DNA of 7,941 nt from Flavobacteriales bacterium (GCA_947457285.1 CANGVZ010000087.1:1-7941), one strand, 5' to 3'. Counted from the stretch's first letter, positions 1-7,941 are shown. The notes: generated by a model not told the origin, from the sequence alone. A program made the numbers and translations.

Positions 1-3000
1 CGTATCACCACGTTTGATTTTGATCAAAAGATTCAATTAAACGTAGTCGGTAATATTGGTACCAAGTTGAAGCTTAATGTAAACTATAATACAGAGAGCA
101 CATTTGAATTTGAAAATCAAATGAAGCTCGAATATACTGGTGACGAAGATCAAATCATTAAGAAGATTGAGCTAGGAAACGTTTCTCTTCCTCTCAAAGG
201 CTCATTGATTCAAGGTAGTTCTAGCTTGTTCGGAGCTAAAGTAGAAACCCAATGGGGTAAGCTACGCAACACCACCGTTTTTTCGCAACAAAAAGGTGAG
301 CGCAGAAATATTACCATTCAAGGAGGCGCACAAACTCAAAACTTTAATATCAGCGGTGATAACTACGAAGCGAATAGACACTATTTCCTATCAAGTTATT
401 TCCGTGAAACGTATGACCAAGCTTTGGCTTCGCTTCCAGTTGTAAATAGCGGAGTAAACATCACGCGTATTGAAGTTTATGTAGTAAACCAACAAGCAAA
501 TACGCAAGAAGTAAGAAACGTAATTGGATTCTCTGATCTCGGCGAAAACTTCGATTACATGAGTACCGACTATGATATCGGACCATTGTTTAATCCTGCG
601 CAAACGCTTAATCCAGACAATGACAACAACCAGTTGTACAATCTAATGGTGAACAACCCAGATGTATTGAATTTCACCAATGCCAACGCAGCTATCAGCG
701 GAGCCATCGGAGGAATTCGACAAGGTATACACTATGAACGCGTGGGTAATGCGCGAAGACTTACAAGCTCTGAATACACTTTCAACTCTCGCCTTGGATT
801 CATTTCGCTGCGCCAAGCGCTCAACAACGCTGAAGTACTGGCGGTTTCGTATGAATATACTCTAAATGGTCAAACCTATCAGGTAGGTACACTATCACAA
901 GATGGTATTGCAGCGCCACAAGCATTGATTTTGAAGATGTTGAAATCATCAATTACGCTGGTTCGCTTGACAGATGGTAATCCATCGCCGCTATGGCAAA
1001 ACATGATGAAAAACGTCTACAATCTTGGAGCTTTTGGTGTATCACCAGAGAACTTTAGATTGGAAGTTTTCTATAATAATCCGAGCACTGGTATTGATCA
1101 AAACTTTATTGCTCGTCCACCCCTTGATGGACGACTGTTGATACAAGTATTGAATCTTGACCGAATAGACGCCCAGCAGATGGCTGGGTCCGATGGGTTC
1201 TTCGACTTCATACCGAATGCCGCCACTTTGGGCGGCTTGGTGGATGCGCAATCGGGTAGGATATTCTTCCCCGTCGTCGAACCGTTTGGTAGTCACCTCG
1301 CCAATGAAATCATCGAAGGACTTGGGAATACGCCGCAGGCACAACAGATTATTTCTCAGGTGGTCTATCAACCGCTCTATGACTCCACGAAAACAGCCGC
1401 TCAGATTCAATTCCCGAATCTGAATCGATTCAAAATTAAAGGACAATATCAAAGTGCAAGCGGATCAGAAATTTCCCTAAATGCACTCAATATTCCTCAA
1501 GGTTCTGTAAGCGTTACAGCAGGAGGAATTCAACTTCAAGAAGGAGTAGACTTTACCGTTGATTACAACCTCGGACGTCTTCGAATTTTGAACGAAGGGG
1601 TATTAGCGAGTGGTCAACCCGTGAACGTGTCGGTGGAGAGTAACTCGCTCTTCAATATGCAGTTCAGGACGATGATGGGAAGCCGATTTGACTATACATT
1701 CAATGAGAACTTTGCCATAGGTGGTACTATCCTTAACTTGCGAGAACGCCCTATAACGCAAAAGGTAAACATGGGTGATGAGCCGGTGAACAATACCATT
1801 ATCGGTACTGATTTCAATTTTCAAAAAGAGGTTCCATTCCTCACACAGCTCGTAGATAAAATACCATTCATCAATACCAAAGAAAAGTCAACCCTTACCA
1901 TCAATGGTGAGGCTGCAAAACTCTTCCCAGGTCATAGCCGCGCAATTTCAAGAATTGGTAATGCCTATATCGATGACTTCGAAGGAAGCCAAAGTTTGAT
2001 TGATTTGAGATCATTGAACCAATGGTTCCTGGCAAGTACTCCCAAACTTCAAAGTGGAGGAAACGGTCTATTCCCCGAAGGAGATTTAGAAAATAACCTC
2101 GCCTACAATTACAACAGAGCGCTATTGAGCTGGTACATCATTGATCCGCTTTTCTTCAGAGTGAGCAACATTACACCAGAGAATATTGCCAATGATCCTG
2201 ATTTGCAGAGTGATCACCGCAACCGCGAGATTTTGGAAAGTGAAGTATTCCCAAATCGTGAGCTACCTCCGGGAACGCCTCCCAACATTAGCACGCTCGA
2301 CCTTACGTACTATCCTAACGAACGCGGACCTTACAACTACGAACTACCAGAAGGATCACAATTCTCTGAAGGTCTCACTCCAGACGGCTTCTTAGAAGCA
2401 CCAGATACGCGTTGGGGCGGTATTCAGCGCGCGTTAACCACAACAGATTTTGAAACAAGTAATATTGAATTTATCCAGTTCTGGCTGATGGATCCATTCA
2501 ATGAAGACTCAGAAAATACTTCCGGTGGTGACCTTTATTTCAACCTCGGAAACGTTAGCGAAGACGTTTTGAATGACTCTCAACTGAGCTTCGAGAATGG
2601 TTTTCCAAATGACAATAATCCTCTTCCAGTGTTGCAAAGCACGTGGGGATTGTATCCTGACCCAGCCACCTTCAATGTGGTAAGTGCATTTGACAACTCA
2701 ACCGGAAATTATACCCAGCAGGACATTGGATTGGATGGTTTGAATAATCAAGCAGAACAAGGATTTTTTGCAACATGGCTTTCTCAGGTGCAGTCTGGAC
2801 TATCTGCTGATGCATATGCCCGTTATGCTCAGGACCCATCTCGTGATAATTTCAAATACTTCCGTAGCAGTGACCCTGCAGATGCCAATTTGAATGTGGT
2901 ACAGCGATATAAGTTCTTCAACGGAAATGAAGGAAACTCGAACACCGAATCAGCAGAAGGCTTCCCTATCACGGCTACCACTATACCTAACACCGAGGAC

Positions 3001-6000
3001 ATCAACCAAGACATTACTCTCAACACTATTGAGAGTTATTTCCAATACAAAGTGAGTCTTCGTCCGAACGATCTTGGAGAAAACAATATCGGAAGAAATT
3101 ATATCACCGATAGTTTCGAAACTACTAAGACCACTGCCAACGGTGAGGAGCGTCGCATTCGTTGGTATCAATTCAAGATTCCTGTGCGTGATTGGGAATC
3201 ACGCTATGGAAACATTCCTGACTTCCGTTCTATACGTTACATCCGTATGTTTATGAAGGATTGGAACGAAGAAGTAACACTTCGTTTTGCTCGTCTCGAG
3301 TTGGTGCGTGGAGAATGGCGTAAATATGTGAACTCTCTTGCCGGTCCAAACGAAGTTGAGCCCAACGATGATGATCCTGTTGTATTCAACATTGCTGCTG
3401 TAAACATCGAGGAGAACGGTAACCGCGAACCAGTACCTTATGTTGTTCCTCCTGGAATCATCCGTGAACAAGACGTTGCGAGTGCGAACCTCAGAAACAT
3501 GAACGAGCAATCGTTGTCATTCGAAGTGTGTAATCTTCCTGATGGCGATGCCCGTGCTGCATATAGAAATGTGAATTTCGACATGCGACAATACAAGCGT
3601 CTACGGATGTTTGCTCACGCTGAAGCTTTGCGCAGCGCTGATGATTTGAAAGATAAGGAGCTCACTGTTTTCGTGCGCCTCGGAAGTGATTTCGATCAAA
3701 ACTACTACGAGTATGAATTGCCAATGGAAATCACGGAATGGTTTACGAATGACGATGATGAAGTGTGGCCAGAAGGGAACAACTTTGACATTCAACTTGA
3801 AGATCTTCAAGCGCTGAAAGTAGAGCGCGGCAATAGCTCATCTATTTTGGTGGAATATTCTAAAATGATTGGAAAAGCGCGTGTATCGATAAAAGGAAAT
3901 CCAAACCTTGCAAACGTAACGGTATTGATGATCGGTGTGCGCAACCCTGATAAAGACAATAATAAATTCAGCTCTACCGATGATGGATTAGCGAAGTGCG
4001 GTATCATTTGGGTGAATGAGCTAAGGCTTTCCGAATTTAATAACCAGGGTGGTTGGGCTGCAGTGGCGCGTATGAATGCACAACTTGCAGATTTTGCAAC
4101 GGTAGCTGTTGCTGGTAACATAAGCACACCAGGCTTCGGAACTTTAGAACAACGAGTACAGGAACGTCAGCTCGAAACCAAAATGGGCTTCGATGCGAAC
4201 AGTACGATTCAAATGGGTAAATTCTTCCCAGAGAATTGGGGCGTTCAATTACCGATGTACGTAGGTTATTCAGAGACTGTTCAAACGCCGAAGTTTAGTC
4301 CGCTTCAACCTGACGTTATTCTCACAGAATCACCTGACGTGGATCGAAGGTTAAAAACGAAATCCCAGACATATACCAAACGACGAAGTATCAACTTCAG
4401 CGAAGTACGCATTTCACCAAAGCCTGCCGAGGGTGCTGACGCTCCCAAACCTGAAGAGGGTAAAGAACCACCAAAAGCCACAGGAAAAGACCCTAGCGGT
4501 GAAGGCGGAGGCGGTTCCAAAAAACCGAAGAAAGATCAGTTCTATGACATTAAGAACTTCTCGGTCTCTTATTCATACAACGAACTCTACTTCCGCGACA
4601 TCAATATGGACTGGCGATTGACGAAACAATACGCAGGAGCATTTGATTATGCGTTCAACAATAAACCAAAAGAAATCAAGCCATTCAATGGTGTTCAGTC
4701 AAAATATTTGAAGTGGGTTAAAGAATTCAATTTCTATCCCGGAATCAAATCATTTGCATTCCACACAGAAATGAACCGCATGTATGAGACCAGCCGTATT
4801 CGCAACAATACAGAAGAGCTCACGGGAGTGTTTAGTGAAATGCTCATTCAGACACAAGTGTTGAAGACATGGAATTGGTCTAGAACTTACAACTTCAAGT
4901 ATGACTTGACAAAGAATTTGAAGTTCACATACAACGCAAGTAATCTAGGTCTAGTGGGCGAACCAAGAGGTGTCATCGACCGCAATAACATTGACTGGTA
5001 CGATGCGTATCGCGATACGGTTTGGACAAACATTCGCAATTTTGGCACTACCACCGCTTATAGCCACAATGTAGGCGGAACATACAAACTACCTTTTGAT
5101 AAACTACCATTAGTAGATTTCGTAAACGCTGACGTAGCATACGCAGGTACATTCAGATGGGACAGAGCGCCATTTACGCAGGACACTTTAGGAAATACCA
5201 TTCAAAACAGCAGACAGCTTACATTCAATGTTCAGGGTAACCTCGAGACGCTCTACAACAAGTCGCCCAAGCTCAAAGAAATCAATCAGGGTAAGAAGCC
5301 CAAGGACAATAAAAAAGGCAAGACCGACAACACCAAGAAAGATGGATTCGGAAATGACCCTGATAAAGAAAAGAAAGAAAAGGCCGATCCATTTAATCCA
5401 CTTGATGCAACATTGCGATTCTTGATGATGGTAAGGAATGTGAGCGGAACTTACTCACGAAATGAAGGGATACTCTTGCCTGGTTATAATCGGAGGACCA
5501 ACATTGTTGGATTTGACCAAGACTTTGAGGGTCCGGGAGTGGACTTCCTTCTTGGCGGTCAAAACACGGATGTATGGGGCAATCCGAATGGAGGTAACGT
5601 AGCATTGGACATCGCTAATTCTGGATGGCTTGTGCAACAACCTTTCCTCAACAATCAATATTCTGAAACATACACCGAGACTTGGAATTATAAAATCAAT
5701 CTCGAACCGATTAAGTATTTAAAAGTCGAGGTTACTGGTACACGCACGGAAGGTAGAAATAGCAATGCATTCTTCCGATTCGACCCTAATAACAACGAGT
5801 TCGTGTTTCAATCACCAATGGAGACAGGAAACTTTAGCGCGAGCGTGAATACATGGTCTACAGCATTTGTAAGAGACGAAGCGGACAACGGATGGACCAG
5901 CAGCACATTTGAAACATTGCTACAAAATCGCGTTGAAGCTTCGAGTGCATGGAACGACGCCACATATCAGTTGGATGAAGCAAATCCAAATGGTTATTAT

Positions 6001-6828
6001 CCGGGTTGGGGCAGCACGAACGTAAGTGTTGTTATTCCCGCATTCATCGCCGCTTACACAGGAAAGCCCGTTTCAGAAGTTTCTCTTGATCCTTTCCAAA
6101 CACGCGCGCAACCTAACTGGCGTGTTACCTACGATGGATTGACGAAGTTAGCTTCTGTGAAAAAGTATTTTAAGCAATTCAATATTTCACACCAGTATCG
6201 CTCCACGTTGAATACGAACTATGTGCGCAACCTCAATTATACTGAAAATGAAAATGGATTGCCAAATGCCATTGATGCCAGCGAGCAAGGAAACTTTATC
6301 CCTCGCAATCAAATCAACACCGTAACAATTCAAGAGAACCTTTCACCGCTTATTGGTTTTGACATGACTATCAAAACTGCAAAGAGCAATGATCCTCAAG
6401 TGAAAGTTGAAGTGAAAAGAGATCGAACGATAGCACTCGGTTTGAGCAATCTTCAGATCACAGAGACGAAGAGCAATAGCCTTGTGCTTGGAGTGGGTTA
6501 CAAACTCACGGAGGTAAGAAATCTGTTTGGAAGAAAGCGCAGCAACTTACCATTCAAGACACCAAAGAATACATCGATTAACTTGAGAGCTGATTTGACT
6601 ATTCGCGACAACGTGACACTCATTCGCAAGATTGAAGAGCGTCAGAACCAGCCTACTGCGGGTCAGAGACTGTTTAGTATTAAGTCAAGCATCGACTACG
6701 TGGTAAATGATAAGTTGAATGTTCGATTCTTCTATGATCATCAGATCAACCAGCCGAAGATTTCAACCTCCTTCCCTACTTCGAATATCAATGCAGGTAT
6801 AGCGCTACGATTCACGTTGAACTCGTAA
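1..6828 (+). CDS. sprA: SprA/Sov, type IX secretion system outer-membrane translocon (5' partial)
   Basis: SprA (Sov in Porphyromonas) is the very large single-chain beta-barrel through which T9SS cargo crosses the outer membrane; in gliding species it also exports the adhesins needed for motility. The visible 2275 residues are numbered from the first codon in the window. The frame is open from base 1, and SprA-like sequence (TFDFDQKIQLNVVGNIGTKL) runs through any internal start such as the TTG at 67, so the true start is upstream. Family landmarks in order: KIELGNVSLPL and SLIQGSSSLFG near residues 55-75; DGFFDF and FPVVEPFGSHL near 400-440; AYIDDFEGS near 655-663; IRWYQFKIPVRDW near 1053-1065; LRFARLELVRGEW near 1094-1106; IIWVNELRLSEF and GGWAAVARMNAQLADFA near 1335-1365; a final strand GIALRFTL ending close to the stop, as expected for an outer-membrane barrel. 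Full-length homologues are about 2300-2500 residues, so some 150-200 N-terminal residues are missing. Two Lys-rich low-complexity loops lie at residues 1471-1511 and 1764-1796. No frameshift or internal stop was seen. The family call is very secure; a role in gliding, as opposed to secretion only, cannot be decided here. Confidence 0.97.
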   Translation, partial: RITTFDFDQKIQLNVVGNIGTKLKLNVNYNTESTFEFENQMKLEYTGDEDQIIKKIELGNVSLPLKGSLIQGSSSLFGAKVETQWGKLRNTTVFSQQKGERRNITIQGGAQTQNFNISGDNYEANRHYFLSSYFRETYDQALASLPVVNSGVNITRIEVYVVNQQANTQEVRNVIGFSDLGENFDYMSTDYDIGPLFNPAQTLNPDNDNNQLYNLMVNNPDVLNFTNANAAISGAIGGIRQGIHYERVGNARRLTSSEYTFNSRLGFISLRQALNNAEVLAVSYEYTLNGQTYQVGTLSQDGIAAPQALILKMLKSSITLVRLTDGNPSPLWQNMMKNVYNLGAFGVSPENFRLEVFYNNPSTGIDQNFIARPPLDGRLLIQVLNLDRIDAQQMAGSDGFFDFIPNAATLGGLVDAQSGRIFFPVVEPFGSHLANEIIEGLGNTPQAQQIISQVVYQPLYDSTKTAAQIQFPNLNRFKIKGQYQSASGSEISLNALNIPQGSVSVTAGGIQLQEGVDFTVDYNLGRLRILNEGVLASGQPVNVSVESNSLFNMQFRTMMGSRFDYTFNENFAIGGTILNLRERPITQKVNMGDEPVNNTIIGTDFNFQKEVPFLTQLVDKIPFINTKEKSTLTINGEAAKLFPGHSRAISRIGNAYIDDFEGSQSLIDLRSLNQWFLASTPKLQSGGNGLFPEGDLENNLAYNYNRALLSWYIIDPLFFRVSNITPENIANDPDLQSDHRNREILESEVFPNRELPPGTPPNISTLDLTYYPNERGPYNYELPEGSQFSEGLTPDGFLEAPDTRWGGIQRALTTTDFETSNIEFIQFWLMDPFNEDSENTSGGDLYFNLGNVSEDVLNDSQLSFENGFPNDNNPLPVLQSTWGLYPDPATFNVVSAFDNSTGNYTQQDIGLDGLNNQAEQGFFATWLSQVQSGLSADAYARYAQDPSRDNFKYFRSSDPADANLNVVQRYKFFNGNEGNSNTESAEGFPITATTIPNTEDINQDITLNTIESYFQYKVSLRPNDLGENNIGRNYITDSFETTKTTANGEERRIRWYQFKIPVRDWESRYGNIPDFRSIRYIRMFMKDWNEEVTLRFARLELVRGEWRKYVNSLAGPNEVEPNDDDPVVFNIAAVNIEENGNREPVPYVVPPGIIREQDVASANLRNMNEQSLSFEVCNLPDGDARAAYRNVNFDMRQYKRLRMFAHAEALRSADDLKDKELTVFVRLGSDFDQNYYEYELPMEITEWFTNDDDEVWPEGNNFDIQLEDLQALKVERGNSSSILVEYSKMIGKARVSIKGNPNLANVTVLMIGVRNPDKDNNKFSSTDDGLAKCGIIWVNELRLSEFNNQGGWAAVARMNAQLADFATVAVAGNISTPGFGTLEQRVQERQLETKMGFDANSTIQMGKFFPENWGVQLPMYVGYSETVQTPKFSPLQPDVILTESPDVDRRLKTKSQTYTKRRSINFSEVRISPKPAEGADAPKPEEGKEPPKATGKDPSGEGGGGSKKPKKDQFYDIKNFSVSYSYNELYFRDINMDWRLTKQYAGAFDYAFNNKPKEIKPFNGVQSKYLKWVKEFNFYPGIKSFAFHTEMNRMYETSRIRNNTEELTGVFSEMLIQTQVLKTWNWSRTYNFKYDLTKNLKFTYNASNLGLVGEPRGVIDRNNIDWYDAYRDTVWTNIRNFGTTTAYSHNVGGTYKLPFDKLPLVDFVNADVAYAGTFRWDRAPFTQDTLGNTIQNSRQLTFNVQGNLETLYNKSPKLKEINQGKKPKDNKKGKTDNTKKDGFGNDPDKEKKEKADPFNPLDATLRFLMMVRNVSGTYSRNEGILLPGYNRRTNIVGFDQDFEGPGVDFLLGGQNTDVWGNPNGGNVALDIANSGWLVQQPFLNNQYSETYTETWNYKINLEPIKYLKVEVTGTRTEGRNSNAFFRFDPNNNEFVFQSPMETGNFSASVNTWSTAFVRDEADNGWTSSTFETLLQNRVEASSAWNDATYQLDEANPNGYYPGWGSTNVSVVIPAFIAAYTGKPVSEVSLDPFQTRAQPNWRVTYDGLTKLASVKKYFKQFNISHQYRSTLNTNYVRNLNYTENENGLPNAIDASEQGNFIPRNQINTVTIQENLSPLIGFDMTIKTAKSNDPQVKVEVKRDRTIALGLSNLQITETKSNSLVLGVGYKLTEVRNLFGRKRSNLPFKTPKNTSINLRADLTIRDNVTLIRKIEERQNQPTAGQRLFSIKSSIDYVVNDKLNVRFFYDHQINQPKISTSFPTSNINAGIALRFTLNS

Positions 6829-6834
6829 TACGAA

Positions 6835-6940
6835 GAACAAGGAACAGGGGAACAAGGAACAAGGGGAATAAGGGAACAGGGAACAAGGAACAAGGAACAA
6901 GGGAACAAGGAACAGGGGAACAGGGGAACGAGGGAACAAT
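6835..6940. repeat. Degenerate tandem array of a 7-9 base unit (GAACAAG / GAACAGGG)
   Basis: Starting seven bases after the sprA stop codon, 14 consecutive units each begin with GAA: 12 with GAACA, one GAATA (6866) and one GAACG (6926). The units are 7, 8 or 9 bases long; the length differences come mainly from the G-run at the end of each unit, which varies between two and four Gs when read into the next unit. Starts are at 6835, 6842, 6850, 6857, 6866, 6874, 6881, 6888, 6895, 6903, 6910, 6918, 6926 and 6934. The plus strand is almost free of T. The array does not encode a protein: unit lengths are mixed, so no frame is kept. Short tandem heptamer repeats of this kind are known between genes of cyanobacteria and some other bacteria; their function is unknown. 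It would be transcribed as part of the sprA 3' untranslated region if sprA transcription reads on. Confidence 0.93.
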
Positions 6941-6943
6941 TCG

Positions 6944-6978
6944 GAATTCAGAATTGAGAATTCAGAATTGAGAATCTA
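6944..6978. repeat. Tandem heptamer array (GAATTCA / GAATTGA alternating)
   Basis: Five adjoining 7-base units follow the first array after a three-base gap: GAATTCA, GAATTGA, GAATTCA, GAATTGA and the decayed GAATCTA. The first four are two exact copies of a 14-base unit. Two further GAA-starting fragments (6981 and 6986) may be eroded copies. GAATTC is its own reverse complement, so the copies at 6944-6949 and 6958-6963 could pair as a 6-base stem with an 8-base loop, but the stem is AT-rich and is not followed by a clear T-run, so I do not call it a terminator. The unit shares the GAA start and the 7-base period with the array to its left but has a different second half. Confidence 0.9.
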
Positions 6979-7035
6979 AGGAAGAGAATCTTGTATTAAT
7001 TAGAGTGTTTTGAAGCGGATTAGAAAAAAAGAAAA

Positions 7036-7941
7036 CTACTTCAAGATATCTTTTTTGGTAAGCTCCATAAACTTTTCCTCACCATCTATTAGCACAAGCA
7101 ATTTCATTAGGTTTTGAGCTTCTGGAACAAGGCCATTTGCGAGAATTAAACAAAATTGATCAGTTGTACATTTACGGTAGTCCACTCCATTAACTTGCAA
7201 AATTTGAGCTCCATTTTTCAAACCTGCTTCACTGGCTTGTGTCCCCATATATACTTCGCTAACAATAAGTTTCTCTTCCGAAATAAAAGGACGGAATCCA
7301 AAACTTTCGTAGCCACTGATATTATAATCTCCTGTGGGAATTAAAAGAATTTCTTTTTTGTTCCAATCGATAATTACTCGAAAGTTCTTCAAAAATTTTG
7401 TACCAATTAATCTCGCGCCATTTTCTATTGAAACCACATTTTCTTCTAAAATCAAATCTCCAATCTTAGTTGAGTCTAGAAGAACAACGTAACTTGTATC
7501 AACTTTTCCAATACCATATAGTCCTGATGCTGATGTCCCATAGGACCTAACTTCCTTCACAGGACCCTTTTTAGCTTTAATTTTTGCAAGGCACGCATTG
7601 GAAGTAGCAAACGATCCGTTTGAACCCGTATCGAAAGTCACCTTTTCATCTTCAACCCCATTATAAACAATTGTAACAAGCGGTGTATATGATAAAGAAG
7701 GTGCGAATGGTAAATGGAACAACTTTTCTGGAATTGAGAAAGAAGATCTCTTATCACTGATTGAAATTACATTACGTTCATAATCAAATTCCCAAATGGC
7801 CTCTTTCATTAAGTTCGCTCCAATAAATCCATCTATATCCAGGCATGCAATTGCTTCTGATTGTTTGAGATCAGCTACAGCTGCTCCAGTATCCTTAAAG
7901 CAAGTACCGTTGATGAAAATTTCCGGAAAAACAACAAAATC
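7036..7941 (-). CDS. Retropepsin-like aspartyl protease with C-terminal PDZ domain (5' partial)
   Basis: The minus-strand frame ends with TAG at 7036-7038 and stays open to the window edge, giving 301 visible residues, numbered here from the edge. The ATG at 7807-7809 is internal: fold-typical sequence (IDGFIGANL) runs straight into it. Residues 1-64 look like the end of a first retropepsin-type fold, with DGFIGANLM (37-45) as the usual hydrophobic-Gly loop and WEFDY just after. A second fold follows: FDTGSNGS at 103-110 with catalytic Asp104 (codon 7630-7632), a flap-like YGTSASGLYG at 134-143, then LIGTKFLKNFRVIIDW at 178-193. The PDZ domain spans about 212-299, with GLKNGAQILQVNGVDY at 240-255. 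Bacterial proteins with this layout are usually annotated as aspartyl protease family proteins and are often exported, but any signal peptide lies outside the window, as does the Asp-Thr-Gly of the first fold if one exists. Substrate and pathway are unknown. The gene converges on sprA and is more AT-rich than it (about 35% against 43% GC in lines sampled by hand). The protease-PDZ architecture is secure; actual proteolytic activity is inferred. Confidence 0.88.
   Translation of the reverse strand, partial: DFVVFPEIFINGTCFKDTGAAVADLKQSEAIACLDIDGFIGANLMKEAIWEFDYERNVISISDKRSSFSIPEKLFHLPFAPSLSYTPLVTIVYNGVEDEKVTFDTGSNGSFATSNACLAKIKAKKGPVKEVRSYGTSASGLYGIGKVDTSYVVLLDSTKIGDLILEENVVSIENGARLIGTKFLKNFRVIIDWNKKEILLIPTGDYNISGYESFGFRPFISEEKLIVSEVYMGTQASEAGLKNGAQILQVNGVDYRKCTTDQFCLILANGLVPEAQNLMKLLVLIDGEEKFMELTKKDILK

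Noticed and set aside
67..69. TTG as the start of the large plus-strand gene
   Set aside because: The reading frame is open from base 1, and the residues before it match the conserved N-terminal part of SprA, so the real start is outside the window.
1042..1452. Antisense open frame of 136 codons opposite sprA
   Set aside because: It lies opposite a conserved SprA segment in the GC-rich patch, which explains the lack of stops. Its translation shows no recognisable family.
3199..4127. Several antisense open frames of 70-106 codons opposite sprA
   Set aside because: All are shadows of the well-conserved sprA frame, with no recognisable protein family.
6835..6978. CRISPR array
   Set aside because: The units are 7-9 bases with no spacers, far below CRISPR repeat and spacer length; this is a simple tandem repeat.
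7024..7056. Inverted repeat AAAAAAGA (7025-7032) / TCTTTTTT (7049-7056) as a terminator of the protease gene
   Set aside because: The stem is nearly all A-T with a 16-base loop and overlaps the stop codon. It lacks the GC-rich stem of an intrinsic terminator and may only reflect local A and T runs.
7807..7809. ATG as the start of the minus-strand protease
   Set aside because: The frame continues to the window edge without a stop, and the preceding codons spell DGFIGANL, a core fold motif; this Met is the residue after it.
7882..7893. A second Asp-Thr-Gly-Ala in the protease (residues 17-20) as a catalytic motif
   Set aside because: It lies only about 20 residues before the DGFIGANLM loop, whereas a retropepsin active-site Asp normally lies some 70-90 residues before it. 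The following AAVADL fits the strand before that loop, so the match is probably chance.

Overview
The window looks like chromosomal DNA of a Bacteroidota bacterium, probably of the Flavobacteriales or a related order. The main reason is that most of it (1-6828, plus strand) is one gene for SprA (Sov), the giant outer-membrane translocon of the type IX secretion system (T9SS), which is found only in the Bacteroidota/Fibrobacterota group. The genus cannot be told from this sequence.

Layout. (1) 1-6828, plus strand: sprA. It is open at the left edge, so the signal peptide and roughly the first 150-200 residues lie outside the window; the C-terminal end is complete. (2) 6829-7035: a 207-base gap between two converging genes. 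Most of it is two adjoining arrays of short repeats of about seven bases. The first is built on GAACAAG/GAACAGGG (6835-6940) and the second on GAATTCA/GAATTGA (6944-6978). The remaining ~57 bases hold no gene and no convincing terminator. (3) 7036-7941, minus strand: a retropepsin-like aspartyl protease with a C-terminal PDZ domain, open at the right edge. It has the tail of one protease-like fold followed by a second complete one carrying Asp-Thr-Gly.

How the parts relate. SprA is the channel through which folded T9SS cargo (gliding adhesins, secreted enzymes) leaves the periplasm. The protease is convergent, is not in an operon with sprA, and is more AT-rich; nothing in the sequence ties it to secretion. 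In known relatives sprA is usually followed on the same strand by gcvH, and that gene is absent here.

No tRNA, rRNA, CRISPR array, insertion sequence or phage gene was seen. I found no clearly new biological system. The points most worth a second look are the double heptamer array after sprA, the lost sprA-gcvH neighbourhood, two lysine-rich insertions in SprA, a GC-rich patch inside sprA, and the tandem protease architecture.
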